Positions 50,751 to 58,723 of a stretch of 64,000 nt of DNA are shown here, piece by piece. Below the pieces are notes generated by a model. It made no database searches and had not been told where the DNA came from. It was given only the letters and a program-made list of their open reading frames with translations. Source of the DNA: an uncultured Novosphingobium sp. (GTDB taxonomy: Bacteria > Pseudomonadota > Alphaproteobacteria > Sphingomonadales > Sphingomonadaceae); the NCBI GenBank assembly GCA_946886075.1, contig CAMPHR010000012.1:1-64000 (forward strand), given 5' to 3'. Made by a program: the position numbers and the translations under genes. The first letter of the stretch is position 1; each line of letters begins with the position of its first letter.

Positions 50751-51986
50751 TCAGACCGGGCGAGGTACGCCTTCCCTCGCCAGGGTGCAAAGGAGCAGCG
50801 CCGTCAGCGCCGCTCGCTCACCCAGGCTAGGCACGATCAGATATTCATCGGGCGAGTGGATTGATCCGCCGCGCGCGCCCATCGTATCCACCACCGGAAC
50901 GCCGCACGCCGCGATGTTATTGCCGTCGCACACCCCGCCCGTATCGCGCCAGCCGATCTGCTGTGAGAGCCGCCGCCCGCAATCGCTGACCATATTCAGC
51001 AAGGCGAGCGATTGCGGGTCGAGCATCTTGGGCGGCCGTCCAAAGCCGCCATGGACATGGATCATCACCTCACGGGCTTGCGCCACCGTCGCCAGGATCG
51101 CCTGCATCGCGCCCTCGGCAATCTTTTGACGATCGACCGACACGGGTCGCATGTTGACGCGCAATATGGCTTGGTCGGGCACGACATTATTGGGCCCACC
51201 ACCGTCGATCCTCGCTGGATTGACCGAAAGACCCTCACCCGCGAGTTGCTCCAGCCGCAAGGCAATATCGGCAGCGGCCAGCATTGCGTTGCGCCCGTCC
51301 TGGGGATTGCGCCCGGCATGGGCGCTGCGTCCTGTGACGATGATCGAGAAATTGCCACTTCCCGGCCGCGCGCCTGCCAGCGTGCCATCGGGCAACGCGG
51401 AAGGTTCATAGGTGAAGGCGGCTTGCTTACCATTCGCCGCCTCCCGCAACAGTGACGCGGAGCCAGGCGAGCCGATCTCCTCATCGCTGTTCAGCACGAC
51501 CTGATAACCGATCCGCGCGGCAAGTGGAGATCCCTCGAACGCGCGCAGTGCCGCCAGCATCACCGCTATTCCGCCCTTCATGTCGGCGACGCCGGGGCCG
51601 TTCAGCAGATCACCATCAATGCTACAATGCTGAAAGCTGCTGTCCGCCGGAAATACGGTATCCATATGGCCCGTAAACAGCAGTTGCAGCGGCGCATCCG
51701 GACGGACGGTCAGCAGAATATTGTCGCCCAGCGATAGGCTGTCCTCCCGCCCATCCGCCGCGATCGACGTCACCGCTGCTGCTGGCCGCCGTTCCATGTC
51801 GCCGGGCAGCACGGAAAAGGCGTCCGAAAGCAGCGACCCCATCGCCGACAGACCGGGCAGGTTGCGCGAGCCACTGTTCACAGCCGACCATTGTAGCACC
51901 TGCTCCAGCATCGGCGCTGCCGCGGCAGCCTCCACCACCGATCGGTCAGGGCCGATGTCGTCGCTCAAGAAATGCTTGTCCGTCAT
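50751..51986 (-). CDS. M20-family metallohydrolase (carboxypeptidase G2/ArgE/DapE-like)
   Basis: About 411 aa, cytoplasmic. M20 metal motifs: LLFTGHMDTVFP (first His and catalytic Asp), GPGVADMKGGIAVMLAAL (bridging Asp), VVLNSDEEIGSPGS (catalytic Glu-Glu) and a late GGSIHSPDEYLIVPS (His). The dimerisation domain lies between (SGNFSIIVTGRSAHAGRNPQDGRNAM). Typical substrates are N-acylated amino acids or glutamyl amides. ATG 51986 is chosen; the frame extends 66 nt upstream. The HglS-like gene lies 91 nt upstream on the same strand, so they may be co-transcribed. Confidence 0.87.
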   Translation of the reverse strand: MTDKHFLSDDIGPDRSVVEAAAAAPMLEQVLQWSAVNSGSRNLPGLSAMGSLLSDAFSVLPGDMERRPAAAVTSIAADGREDSLSLGDNILLTVRPDAPLQLLFTGHMDTVFPADSSFQHCSIDGDLLNGPGVADMKGGIAVMLAALRAFEGSPLAARIGYQVVLNSDEEIGSPGSASLLREAANGKQAAFTYEPSALPDGTLAGARPGSGNFSIIVTGRSAHAGRNPQDGRNAMLAAADIALRLEQLAGEGLSVNPARIDGGGPNNVVPDQAILRVNMRPVSVDRQKIAEGAMQAILATVAQAREVMIHVHGGFGRPPKMLDPQSLALLNMVSDCGRRLSQQIGWRDTGGVCDGNNIAACGVPVVDTMGARGGSIHSPDEYLIVPSLGERAALTALLLCTLAREGVPRPV

Positions 51987-52077
51987 GTCAGGCCCGGAAC
52001 CGCCAATTCTCGCAGCAGCGTAGCTTCGAAACTGGCGGCGGGATAGGCGCAATAATCGACGGCCCGCTGCGCCACGC

Positions 52078-53097
52078 TCATTGCTTGGTCATATGGAAAA
52101 TGCCGGTGGCGTTCCCGCTGTCGAAGGACAGGTCAAGTTTTCCGGTGGCGGGGTCTACATCCCGGCTGATGAATTCGTAGAAGGAGCCCGGCACCGTCAT
52201 GAGGCACGTACCACCTGCCTCGATTACGAACTCCCGCTCCACCATGTCAGCGCGAAAGGCGGTCTGCCGGACGCGACCGCTACGGGACAATTCTACCTTG
52301 TCCTTCATCGGATGTCCCAATGCCTTCAGCTCTTCCGCCAAGGCGACGACATCGGGCACGCGGTCGGTCGCGTGGTTGAAGGCGTTACCCTCCGTCGCGG
52401 TCCAGGCGGCCTCGGCCGATGCGCTACGCAGGGCTTCATAATCGGCCACCGTGCAGAGGGCATGATGACGGCCGAAGGCTGCGACGAGCGTGGGCAGCGT
52501 CGTGCGGGCAACGTCGAACGGGATGGGCTGTCCCGTCGCGAGTTGATCGAGCGCCGCTTTGGACTGATCGTCCAACGGGTCCTGAGAGTTGCCGAACACA
52601 CGATCGGCCACCCTGCCGAACGCCGGGTCGAACTGGTCCACATGCAATTCGCTGACGAAGAATTGCGGGATGGTTTCCGGGAAGTCGCGATGGCAGTAGG
52701 CGCGGCCTGTCATGCGCAGCGCCGGGAGCGGATAGGTCGCCGCATCTTCATAGCCCAGTGGCTCTAATATACGCCGGAACGCCAGTTCGCCGCGCGGCAA
52801 TGCCCCGCAATTCCCATTGACGAGGGCGACGGTGCGGATCGCGCCATGATCGAAACACAAGCGGCGGCCGCTTGCGACGGCATCCGCCGCATAGCTGGCC
52901 GCGCTCGGCACCCGGTCGAGCAATCCGGCGAACAGCAGCATGTTCATCGCCGCTGCCATTTGCGCGCGCGTGACGCTCGAATAGTCCTCGCTTCCGGTGG
53001 GGAGCATGGGCGCTAGCATGGCGGCGATCCGGGCGCCCCTGTCCTCGCCGAGGATCGTCGTGACCAGCCTCACCACCGTTTCATTTTCGATCGTCAT
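52078..53097 (-). CDS. hglS: 2-oxoadipate dioxygenase/decarboxylase-like (HglS, DUF1338)
   Basis: About 339 aa. DUF1338 signatures: CFDHGAIRTVALVNGNCGALP with His84 and Arg88 four residues apart, as in characterised HglS (His, Arg), EGNAFNHATDRVPDV (second metal His), HPMKDKVELSRSGRVRQTAF and EREFVIEAGG (likely Glu ligand). HglS is a non-haem iron enzyme turning 2-oxoadipate to D-2-hydroxyglutarate in D-lysine catabolism; fold relatives include HPPD-like dioxygenases. It is divergent from an HPPD gene. It is shorter than Pseudomonas HglS as I recall that protein. ATG 53097 is preferred; ATG 53139 lacks a ribosome site. Confidence 0.8.
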   Translation of the reverse strand: MTIENETVVRLVTTILGEDRGARIAAMLAPMLPTGSEDYSSVTRAQMAAAMNMLLFAGLLDRVPSAASYAADAVASGRRLCFDHGAIRTVALVNGNCGALPRGELAFRRILEPLGYEDAATYPLPALRMTGRAYCHRDFPETIPQFFVSELHVDQFDPAFGRVADRVFGNSQDPLDDQSKAALDQLATGQPIPFDVARTTLPTLVAAFGRHHALCTVADYEALRSASAEAAWTATEGNAFNHATDRVPDVVALAEELKALGHPMKDKVELSRSGRVRQTAFRADMVEREFVIEAGGTCLMTVPGSFYEFISRDVDPATGKLDLSFDSGNATGIFHMTKQ

Positions 53098-53240
53098 CGC
53101 ACTACCCCGTCGCAGATGGAAATGCCGGTAATGAATCATACAATTAAACGCCCGAATCAGACAGGCGCCGCTGCCCTGTATTTCATTTGTGACAATGCAA
53201 AGTGCGACGACCCGGTGGCGACCGTCACATCGGCAACAAA

Positions 53241-53255
53241 TATCTGCAGCAGATA
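53241..53255. promoter_or_regulatory. 15-bp palindrome between divergent hglS-like and hpd genes
   Basis: TATCTGCAGCAGATA is perfectly symmetric about A53248, in the 256-nt divergent promoter region, 99-113 nt before the hpd start. The position suits an operator shared by both genes. No local regulator gene is present. Confidence 0.45.
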
Positions 53256-53353
53256 AATTCAGTCGCCCATGCTAATATCGGATCACCAGATAGGGAAGTG
53301 ACGTGCCGATGCTTTGAGCGCCGCGCAACATCGGCTTTGCGGGACATACGCGC

Positions 53354-54445
53354 ATGACTGACTTCGATAATCCCATCGGCCTGGACGGCTTTGAGTTTGT
53401 GGAGTTCAGCGCTCCAGCGAAGGGTCTGCTGGAACCTGTGTTCACCGCGATGGGCTTTGCCATGATCGCGCGCCACAGGTCGAAAGACGTGCAGCTTTGG
53501 CGACAGGGCGGCATCAATCTGATCGCAAATTACGAACCACGCAGCCCCGCTGCCTATTTTGCCGCCGAACATGGTCCGTCCGCCTGCGGCATGGGGTGGC
53601 GCGTCAAGGATGCGGCGAAGGCCTACGCCATGGCCCTGGAGCGCGGCGCGGAGCCAGTGGAAGTGCGCACAGGCCCCATGGAATTGCGCCTGCCCGCCGT
53701 GCGCGGTATCGGCGGATCGATCATCTACCTCATCGACCGCTATGAGGGCGAGGACGGCGCGCTGTCCATCTACGACATCGATTTCGTCTATGAGCCGGGT
53801 GTGGAGCGGCATCCGGTCGGTGCTGGCTTCAGGATCATCGATCACCTGACGCACAATGTCTATGGCGGCCGCATGGCGCATTGGGCGGGCTTTTACGAGC
53901 GCGTCTTCGGCTTCCGGGAAATCCGCTATTTCGACATCAAGGGCGAATATACCGGCCTCACCAGCCGCGCGATGACAGCCCCGGACGGGAAAATCCGCAT
54001 TCCCCTCAATGAAGAGGGCAAGACCGGCGGCGGCCAGATCGACGAGTTCCTGCGCGCCTATAATGGCGAGGGCATCCAGCATATCGCACTGCTGTGTGAT
54101 GACCTTATCGCCGCATGCGATCGGCTGAAAGCGATGGGCACACCGCTGATGGCTGCGCCGCCCGCGACCTATTATGAGATGCTGGATGAGCGCCTTCCCG
54201 GCCATGGCGAGCCGGTGGATCAGTTGCAGGCGCGCGGCATATTGCTCGACGGATCGACGGAAGCGGGCGACCCGCGCCTGCTGCTCCAGATCTTCGCGCA
54301 ACCCACGATCGGCCCGGTGTTCTTCGAATTCATCCAGCGCAAGAAGGATGAGGGCTTTGGCGAGGGCAATTTCACCGCCTTGTTCCAAAGCATCGAACGT
54401 GATCAGATGCGGCGGGGCGCGCTGAATGTGGAGCAATCGGCATGA
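53354..54445 (+). CDS. hpd: 4-hydroxyphenylpyruvate dioxygenase
   Basis: 363 aa, normal bacterial HPPD length. It has two VOC-type halves. The catalytic half holds the iron ligands: His in [12 protein letters not shown], His in [12 protein letters not shown] and Glu in [29 protein letters not shown], with the family end [10 protein letters not shown]. It converts 4-hydroxyphenylpyruvate to homogentisate. Its stop overlaps a VOC gene by 4 nt, which in turn overlaps a FAH-family gene by 4 nt. This is tyrosine catabolism by context, but no homogentisate dioxygenase is present in the operon. Confidence 0.93.
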   Translation: MTDFDNPIGLDGFEFVEFSAPAKGLLEPVFTAMGFAMIARHRSKDVQLWRQGGINLIANYEPRSPAAYFAAEHGPSACGMGWRVKDAAKAYAMALERGAEPVEVRTGPMELRLPAVRGIGGSIIYLIDRYEGEDGALSIYDIDFVYEPGVERHPVGAGFRIIDHLTHNVYGGRMAHWAGFYERVFGFREIRYFDIKGEYTGLTSRAMTAPDGKIRIPLNEEGKTGGGQIDEFLRAYNGEGIQHIALLCDDLIAACDRLKAMGTPLMAAPPATYYEMLDERLPGHGEPVDQLQARGILLDGSTEAGDPRLLLQIFAQPTIGPVFFEFIQRKKDEGFGEGNFTALFQSIERDQMRRGALNVEQSA

Positions 54446-54984
54446 CCGCACCCGTTCTGAAACGCATCCATCATGTCGCCTATCGCTGCATCGACGCAGA
54501 GGAGACGGTGGACTGGTACGCGCGCATGCTCGGAATGAGCTTCATCACCGCTTTTGCCGAGGACAAGGTGCCTTCGACCGGCGAGGACGATCCCTATATG
54601 CACGTCTTCCTCGACTGCGGCGGCGGCAATGTGCTGGCCTTTTTCGAACTGCCGACCCAGCCTGCGATGGGCCGCGACATGAATACACCCGCATGGGTCC
54701 AGCATATCGCCTTCGAAGTGGAGGATGAAGCCGCGCTGGTCGCTGCAAAGGCGCATCTGGAGGGACAGGGCGTCGATATACTCGGACCAACGTGGCACGG
54801 GGTTTTCAAGTCGATCTACTTCTTTGACCCCAATGGCCATCGCATCGAACTGGCCTGCAACATCGGCACAGCTGAACAATATGCGGAACTGAAGCGCGTC
54901 GCCCCGCTGATGCTGGAGGAATGGAGCCGCACCAAGCGAGCGCCCCGCCATGCGCAGTGGCTGCATGAGGAGCCCGAGGCGTGA
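54442..54984 (+). CDS. VOC-family (glyoxalase/extradiol-dioxygenase fold) protein
   Basis: 180 aa. One VOC module with [24 protein letters not shown] at the start (metal His), a midpoint [15 protein letters not shown] (second His) and [16 protein letters not shown] near the end (Glu ligand), so an H-H-E metal site is possible. Families with this arrangement include glyoxalase I, fosfomycin-resistance enzymes and extradiol dioxygenases. It lies between HPPD and FAH with 4-nt overlaps on both sides, the slot normally filled by ring-cleavage or isomerase genes. The precise activity cannot be read from sequence. Confidence 0.84.
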   Translation: MTAPVLKRIHHVAYRCIDAEETVDWYARMLGMSFITAFAEDKVPSTGEDDPYMHVFLDCGGGNVLAFFELPTQPAMGRDMNTPAWVQHIAFEVEDEAALVAAKAHLEGQGVDILGPTWHGVFKSIYFFDPNGHRIELACNIGTAEQYAELKRVAPLMLEEWSRTKRAPRHAQWLHEEPEA

Positions 54985-56012
54985 AGCTCGCCAGCCTCAA
55001 GGGCGGCCGCGACGGCCGCCTTGTTGTCGTGTCGCGCGACCTGTCCTCCTATGCCGACGCGCGGGCGATCGCCCCGACACTGCAGGCCGCGCTGGACGAT
55101 TGGGCGGCGATCGCACCCCGGCTGGAGGCGCTCGCCCGCGACCTTGAAAGCGGCGCGGTGGAAGGCCAGCCTTTCAGCGAGGCGGAGGCGGCCGCACCCC
55201 TGCCCCGTGCCTATCAATGGGCGGACGGGTCAGCTTATGTGAACCATGTCGCATTGGTACGGCAGGCGCGTGGAGCGGAACTGCCCGACAGCTTCTGGCA
55301 TGATCCGCTGGTCTATCAGGGCGGGTCGGACAGCTTCCTGGGCTGCCGCGACGCGATTTCGCTCGCCGACGAGGCGTGGGGCTGCGACATGGAGGCGGAG
55401 GTCGTCGTCGTCACCGATGACGTGCCGCAAGGCGTCGGCGCGGAGGAAGCGCGCGGCCTCATTCGGCTGGTTGGGCTGGTGAACGACATGTCGTTGCGCA
55501 ACCTCATTCCAGGCGAACTGGCCAAGGGCTTCGGCTTCTACCAATCGAAACCCGCAAGCACATTGTCGCCGGTTTTCGTGACGCCCGATATTTTGGGTGC
55601 GCGATGGCGCGATGGGAAGCTACACGGCACGCTGAAGGTGGACCTGAACGGCCAGCCTTTTGGCCGGGCGGATGCGGGTGTCGACATGACCTTCGATTTC
55701 GGCATGCTGATCGCGCATCTCGCCAAGACGCGGTCGCTCATCGCCGGGACGATCGTGGGATCAGGCACCGTGTCCAACCGCGATGCGGACGGCGGCCCCG
55801 GGCGACCCGCTGCCGACGGTGGCCTTGGCTATAGCTGTATCGCCGAAGCCCGCATGGTCCAGACGATCCTGCAAGGGGAGCCTCACACGCCCTTCCTGCG
55901 ATGGGGCGACAGGGTGCGGATCTGGATGGAGGATGATGCGGGCGCGGCGATCTTCGGAACAATAGACCAGCAGGTGGCGCAACCGTCGCCCGGCGCCACC
56001 CGCCAGCGATGA
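54981..56012 (+). CDS. fumarylacetoacetate hydrolase-family protein
   Basis: 343 aa. FAH-fold motifs: YQWADGSAYVNHVALVRQARG, DPLVYQGGSDSFLGCRDAI, WGCDMEAEVVVVTDDVPQG with the acidic metal site, LVNDMSLRNLI, FGFYQSKPASTLSPVFVTPD and a late GTVSNRDADGG ... GYSCIAEARMVQTI. Length and motifs fit the short bacterial fumarylacetoacetase group, which cleaves fumarylacetoacetate to fumarate and acetoacetate. GTG 54981 overlaps the VOC stop in GTGA and has GAGGAG 8 nt upstream. It completes an HPPD-VOC-FAH operon. Confidence 0.88.
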   Translation: MKLASLKGGRDGRLVVVSRDLSSYADARAIAPTLQAALDDWAAIAPRLEALARDLESGAVEGQPFSEAEAAAPLPRAYQWADGSAYVNHVALVRQARGAELPDSFWHDPLVYQGGSDSFLGCRDAISLADEAWGCDMEAEVVVVTDDVPQGVGAEEARGLIRLVGLVNDMSLRNLIPGELAKGFGFYQSKPASTLSPVFVTPDILGARWRDGKLHGTLKVDLNGQPFGRADAGVDMTFDFGMLIAHLAKTRSLIAGTIVGSGTVSNRDADGGPGRPAADGGLGYSCIAEARMVQTILQGEPHTPFLRWGDRVRIWMEDDAGAAIFGTIDQQVAQPSPGATRQR

Positions 56013-56034
56013 GTTGATAGATGTGACGGTAGCG

Positions 56035-56057
56035 GCAGGGAGAAGCTTCCTCCCTGC
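56035..56057. terminator. stem-loop after the FAH gene
   Basis: GCAGGGAG (56035-56042) pairs perfectly with CTCCCTGC (56050-56057) around a 7-nt loop, 23 nt after the stop codon. No U-tract follows, so it may act as a 3'-end stabiliser or weak terminator. Confidence 0.4.
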
Positions 56058-56141
56058 GGGCTCTAGGGCAAAGCACCGTCGAGCCCCCTCGCCATGCTCG
56101 CTTGGCGTCTTAGCACCGGCTGATGCCCGGTCTTCTCCGCC

Positions 56142-56240
56142 AGAGCGCGCTGCGTTAAATCTGACGCAGGTTGCGCGCTCTAGCTGTTTGTCGTCGCATC
56201 GTTTTTGCGGAAAACGGGTCCCCACTTTTCCGCGCGATGC
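56142..56240. repeat. composite palindromic intergenic repeat
   Basis: Two adjacent stem-loops. The first pairs AGAGCGCGC (56142-56150) plus TGCGT (56151-56155) with ACGCA (56164-56168) plus GCGCGCTCT (56173-56181). The second pairs GCATCG (56196-56201) and GCGGAAAA (56207-56214) with TTTTCCGC (56226-56233) and CGATGC (56235-56240). These resemble dispersed palindromic repeats common in alphaproteobacterial genomes. The repeat ends 1 nt before the stop codon of the convergent hydrolase gene. Confidence 0.6.
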
Positions 56241-56241
56241 T

Positions 56242-57480
56242 CTAGTCCAATATCGCTTTCGGCCCGGCAGGCCACAGGCCGAGGTCGCTATAGACTGCGG
56301 CGACAGGGTCTTCGCGGAAGGTCAGGTTGATCTCCGGCGGGAAATATTGCGTCATCAGCACCACATGCAGCCGATGGATCGGATCAACCCACATGCCAGT
56401 CCCCGCAGCGCCACCCCAGCCGAACAGACCCGGAGGCGTCCGTGACGCTGACATATTGACTTGCATCGCCGCGCCAAAGCCGACTTCGGTCAGCACATTT
56501 CCGTAGAATTGGGCATTCAGCCCGGCGGGCAAGAGGTTGGAGCGCGCCAGACGGACTGTTTCGGGCTTCAGCAATCTGGTGCCGCGATATTCCCCTTCGT
56601 TCGCGAGCATCGCCGTGAACCGCGCATAATCCCGGGCGGTCGAGACCAGTCCACCACCGCCTGAAAGAAGCGCGGGCCGGGCGTAAGCGCTGTCGGCCGG
56701 ACCATCGGCCAGACGCCAGGTTCCGTCCTCACCACGCTCATGCAGATTGACCAGCCGGTCGAGCTTTTCAGCAGGCACGACAAAGCTGGTATCGGCCATG
56801 CCAAGCGGGCCCAGGATGCGCTCGTCAAAAAATGTGTCGAGGCCTCGCCCCGAAACCCGCTCGACAAGAGCACCGAGCACGTCGATCGAAAGGCTATATT
56901 CGAACATTTCGCCCGGATCACGAGCAAGCGGCAGGGTGCCAAGCAGCTCGACCATATGCGCCAGGTCGCGTGGATCTTCCCCCGCGCCGTCGCGATGCGC
57001 CTCGATCCGGTCACCGGGCATGAGGCCAAGCTCGCGATAACGCGCGGCAAGGGCGGAAAATTGCTGGCCGTAGCTGAAGCCTGCAGAGTGCGTCAGCAGA
57101 TCACGGACCACCGGCTGTCGCTTGGCCGGGCGCACGGCATCGCCCTCTTCCGAAACCAGCACGTCGAGCTTCGCCAGTTCCGGCAGCAATTCACCAATAG
57201 GTTGATCAAGACCGATCAGCCCCTCTTCCACCAACATCATCGTCGCAACGCCGGTGATCGGTTTCGTCTGCGAATAGATGCGGTGCAAGCTGTCGGGCTG
57301 CACGGGCCGCCCACTTCCGAAGCCGGTTTCACCAACGGAGATGAAGCAAGGCTCTTCGTCACCGACCGCCACGGCGAGCACGGCGCCCGCGATATCGCCC
57401 TGCCCCACATGACGTTCAAAAAGGCCTGCCACTTCGCGGAAGCTGGCCGGGTCAAAGCGGCTTGATGATCCCTTGTTCAC
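56242..57480 (-). CDS. serine hydrolase of the class-C beta-lactamase/EstB fold
   Basis: 412 aa without a clear signal peptide. The SxxK motif is Ser70-Gln-Thr-Lys73 (RIYSQTKPITGVATMMLVEEG), with RDLLTHSAGFSYG and a Y-S-L motif in FEYSLSIDVLGALVERVSGRGL as the YxN-like element, and a terminal FGWGGAAGTGMWVDP in the third-motif region. Cytoplasmic relatives (EstB, LovD-like) act as esterases or transacylases rather than beta-lactamases. GTG 57480 has AAGGAG 6 nt upstream. It converges on the FAH operon across the repeat. Confidence 0.87.
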   Translation of the reverse strand: MNKGSSSRFDPASFREVAGLFERHVGQGDIAGAVLAVAVGDEEPCFISVGETGFGSGRPVQPDSLHRIYSQTKPITGVATMMLVEEGLIGLDQPIGELLPELAKLDVLVSEEGDAVRPAKRQPVVRDLLTHSAGFSYGQQFSALAARYRELGLMPGDRIEAHRDGAGEDPRDLAHMVELLGTLPLARDPGEMFEYSLSIDVLGALVERVSGRGLDTFFDERILGPLGMADTSFVVPAEKLDRLVNLHERGEDGTWRLADGPADSAYARPALLSGGGGLVSTARDYARFTAMLANEGEYRGTRLLKPETVRLARSNLLPAGLNAQFYGNVLTEVGFGAAMQVNMSASRTPPGLFGWGGAAGTGMWVDPIHRLHVVLMTQYFPPEINLTFREDPVAAVYSDLGLWPAGPKAILD

Positions 57481-57804
57481 GTCTCACTCCTTGAGCCTGA
57501 GCTGTTGTATATGCCTGCGTGTCCCGGCGCTTCAACTCCAGCGTGGCATGCTGGAAGGGCATGCGGCCGTCGCTGCGCTGGCGCTGACTGATCGGGAAGA
57601 GCGTCTCCAAAAAATTGTCTCTCGTCAACATTATGGAGAGGTCGGATGCTAAATATTATCGCTGTGGCGATCCGCAGACGCGGATGACGGGTGCTTCCTT
57701 GCCGAAAATGTTCCGGATAGTGGCTTATTGGCTCTGCTAATCTGCTGTGGTCCAATCTGCCGAACGCGGCCCGCATGTCTCGTCGCCAGTGCGACGTGCG
57801 CTCT
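57481..57804. other. 324-nt region without a supported gene
   Basis: No recognisable protein on either strand. It has a locally A/T-richer patch near 57605-57665. An open minus-strand frame of 112 codons spanning it shows no family features and Arg/His-rich composition, so I treat it as non-coding. Confidence 0.45.
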
Positions 57805-58404
57805 TCAAAGGCCAAGCTCGCCTTGGCGAGGCCGCGCAGGCGTTGGGATCGGGGCGGGTGGAAGTGGCTGGGGCACTGGCCCGGTGGCTGGCGCTACGAG
57901 GATACGGGCCAGGCCGGTGAGGGTATAGACAGCCTGCCGCTGGGCACCGCGATTATGGTGATCGACGCGGTATCCCTGATAATGGCGGCGGAGCAGGCCT
58001 GCCGCCACCATTTCCGACACGGCGCGGCTGAGGTTGGTCTTGCCGGAGGCGCGCACGCGCAGCTTCACTTCCTCTTCGATCGCAAGGCTGGCGGCATCCG
58101 CGTCAGCGGGCAGACGCCCCTCCCCCGCAAGCTCTGCCTTTACACGCGCGGCAAGGGCCAAACGCCGGGGGTCGCGACCTCCCATCGGGGTCAAGGCATC
58201 GCACAACCAATCGCGAAGAGGCTCCGGCCGACCATCCTTGGCCACCATCGGCCCTGCGCTTCCGTCCGGCCGCGCGACTTCCGCGATCAGGGTCAGCAGC
58301 ATGAACGCATAGCGCGGCCGCGTGCTTGCATGCGCAAGCCGGTCGAGCAGCGCGGACAAATCACCGCTGGACGAAGAAGAGTGCCTGATCGAACCGTGAA
58401 ACAT
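57805..58404 (-). CDS. hypothetical protein with winged-helix-like segment
   Basis: 199 aa; I do not recognise a named family. Residues ~15-45 form a helical stretch (DLSALLDRLAHASTRPRYAFMLLTLIAEVA). Residues ~105-165 read SLAIEEEVKLRVRASGKTNLSRAVSEMVAAGLLRRHYQGYRVDHHNRGAQRQAVYTLT, which looks like a winged helix with a wing of basic residues (KTNLSRAVSEMVAAGLL as recognition part). The tail is Pro-rich. Clustered TGaCACTTT palindromes lie 67-116 nt upstream of its start, so it may be a DNA-binding protein regulating itself. It stands alone between a hydrolase gene and pntB. Confidence 0.65.
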   Translation of the reverse strand: MFHGSIRHSSSSSGDLSALLDRLAHASTRPRYAFMLLTLIAEVARPDGSAGPMVAKDGRPEPLRDWLCDALTPMGGRDPRRLALAARVKAELAGEGRLPADADAASLAIEEEVKLRVRASGKTNLSRAVSEMVAAGLLRRHYQGYRVDHHNRGAQRQAVYTLTGLARILVAPATGPVPQPLPPAPIPTPARPRQGELGL

Positions 58405-58470
58405 AACGGGGATGAATCAAGCACAGGTAGAGGCCAATGTGAATCCCTTGCGGCGTGATTTGGTCGCTTT

Positions 58471-58520
58471 TGTCACGGGTGACACTTTGCCTGAGGGTAA
58501 AGTGTCATTGTTGGCACTTT
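58471..58520. promoter_or_regulatory. cluster of TGaCACTTT palindromes upstream of the hypothetical gene
   Basis: TGTCAC-GG-GTGACA (58471-58484) is a perfect palindrome. TGACACTTT (58480-58488) is repeated inverted as AAAGTGTCA (58499-58507) after 10 nt. A third direct copy, TGGCACTTT (58512-58520), follows with one change. Three alternating half-sites suggest cooperative binding of a dimeric regulator, possibly the adjacent gene's own product. Confidence 0.55.
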
Positions 58521-58666
58521 AGATGATGCCGCGAAATCAAGGGTTTGATGGTGGCGTGGTTGGCAGAAGCACGGGCCGGTTGCTTCAAGGGGCGGGTCAG
58601 GCAGCCATAGTGGTTCTCCAATAGCGGCGGCGGCGTGGCCGCACCTGCTTCCGACCATTGCGCAAC

Positions 58667-58701
58667 AAAAAGCCCGCTGCTTTGTGGGCAGCGGGCTTTT
58701 T
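58667..58701. terminator. Rho-independent terminator downstream of pntB
   Basis: AAAAAGCCCGCTGC (58667-58680) pairs perfectly with GCAGCGGGCTTTTT (58688-58701) around a 7-nt loop. It gives a U-run on both strands and lies 23 nt past the pntB stop on the minus strand. Confidence 0.88.
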
Positions 58702-58723
58702 GTGTCTGGTGTTGTGCGGGTGG

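Larger units (their letters stand above)
58405..58723. other. 319-nt intergenic region holding palindromes and the pntB terminator
   Basis: No protein gene. It contains the operator-like cluster at 58471-58520, upstream of the hypothetical gene, and the strong terminator at 58667-58701 behind pntB. Confidence 0.6.

Noticed and set aside
57775..58458. A 227-codon plus-strand frame opposite the 199-aa hypothetical gene
   Set aside because: The minus-strand frame has a plausible winged-helix segment and upstream operator-like sites; the plus frame is Arg-rich without features.
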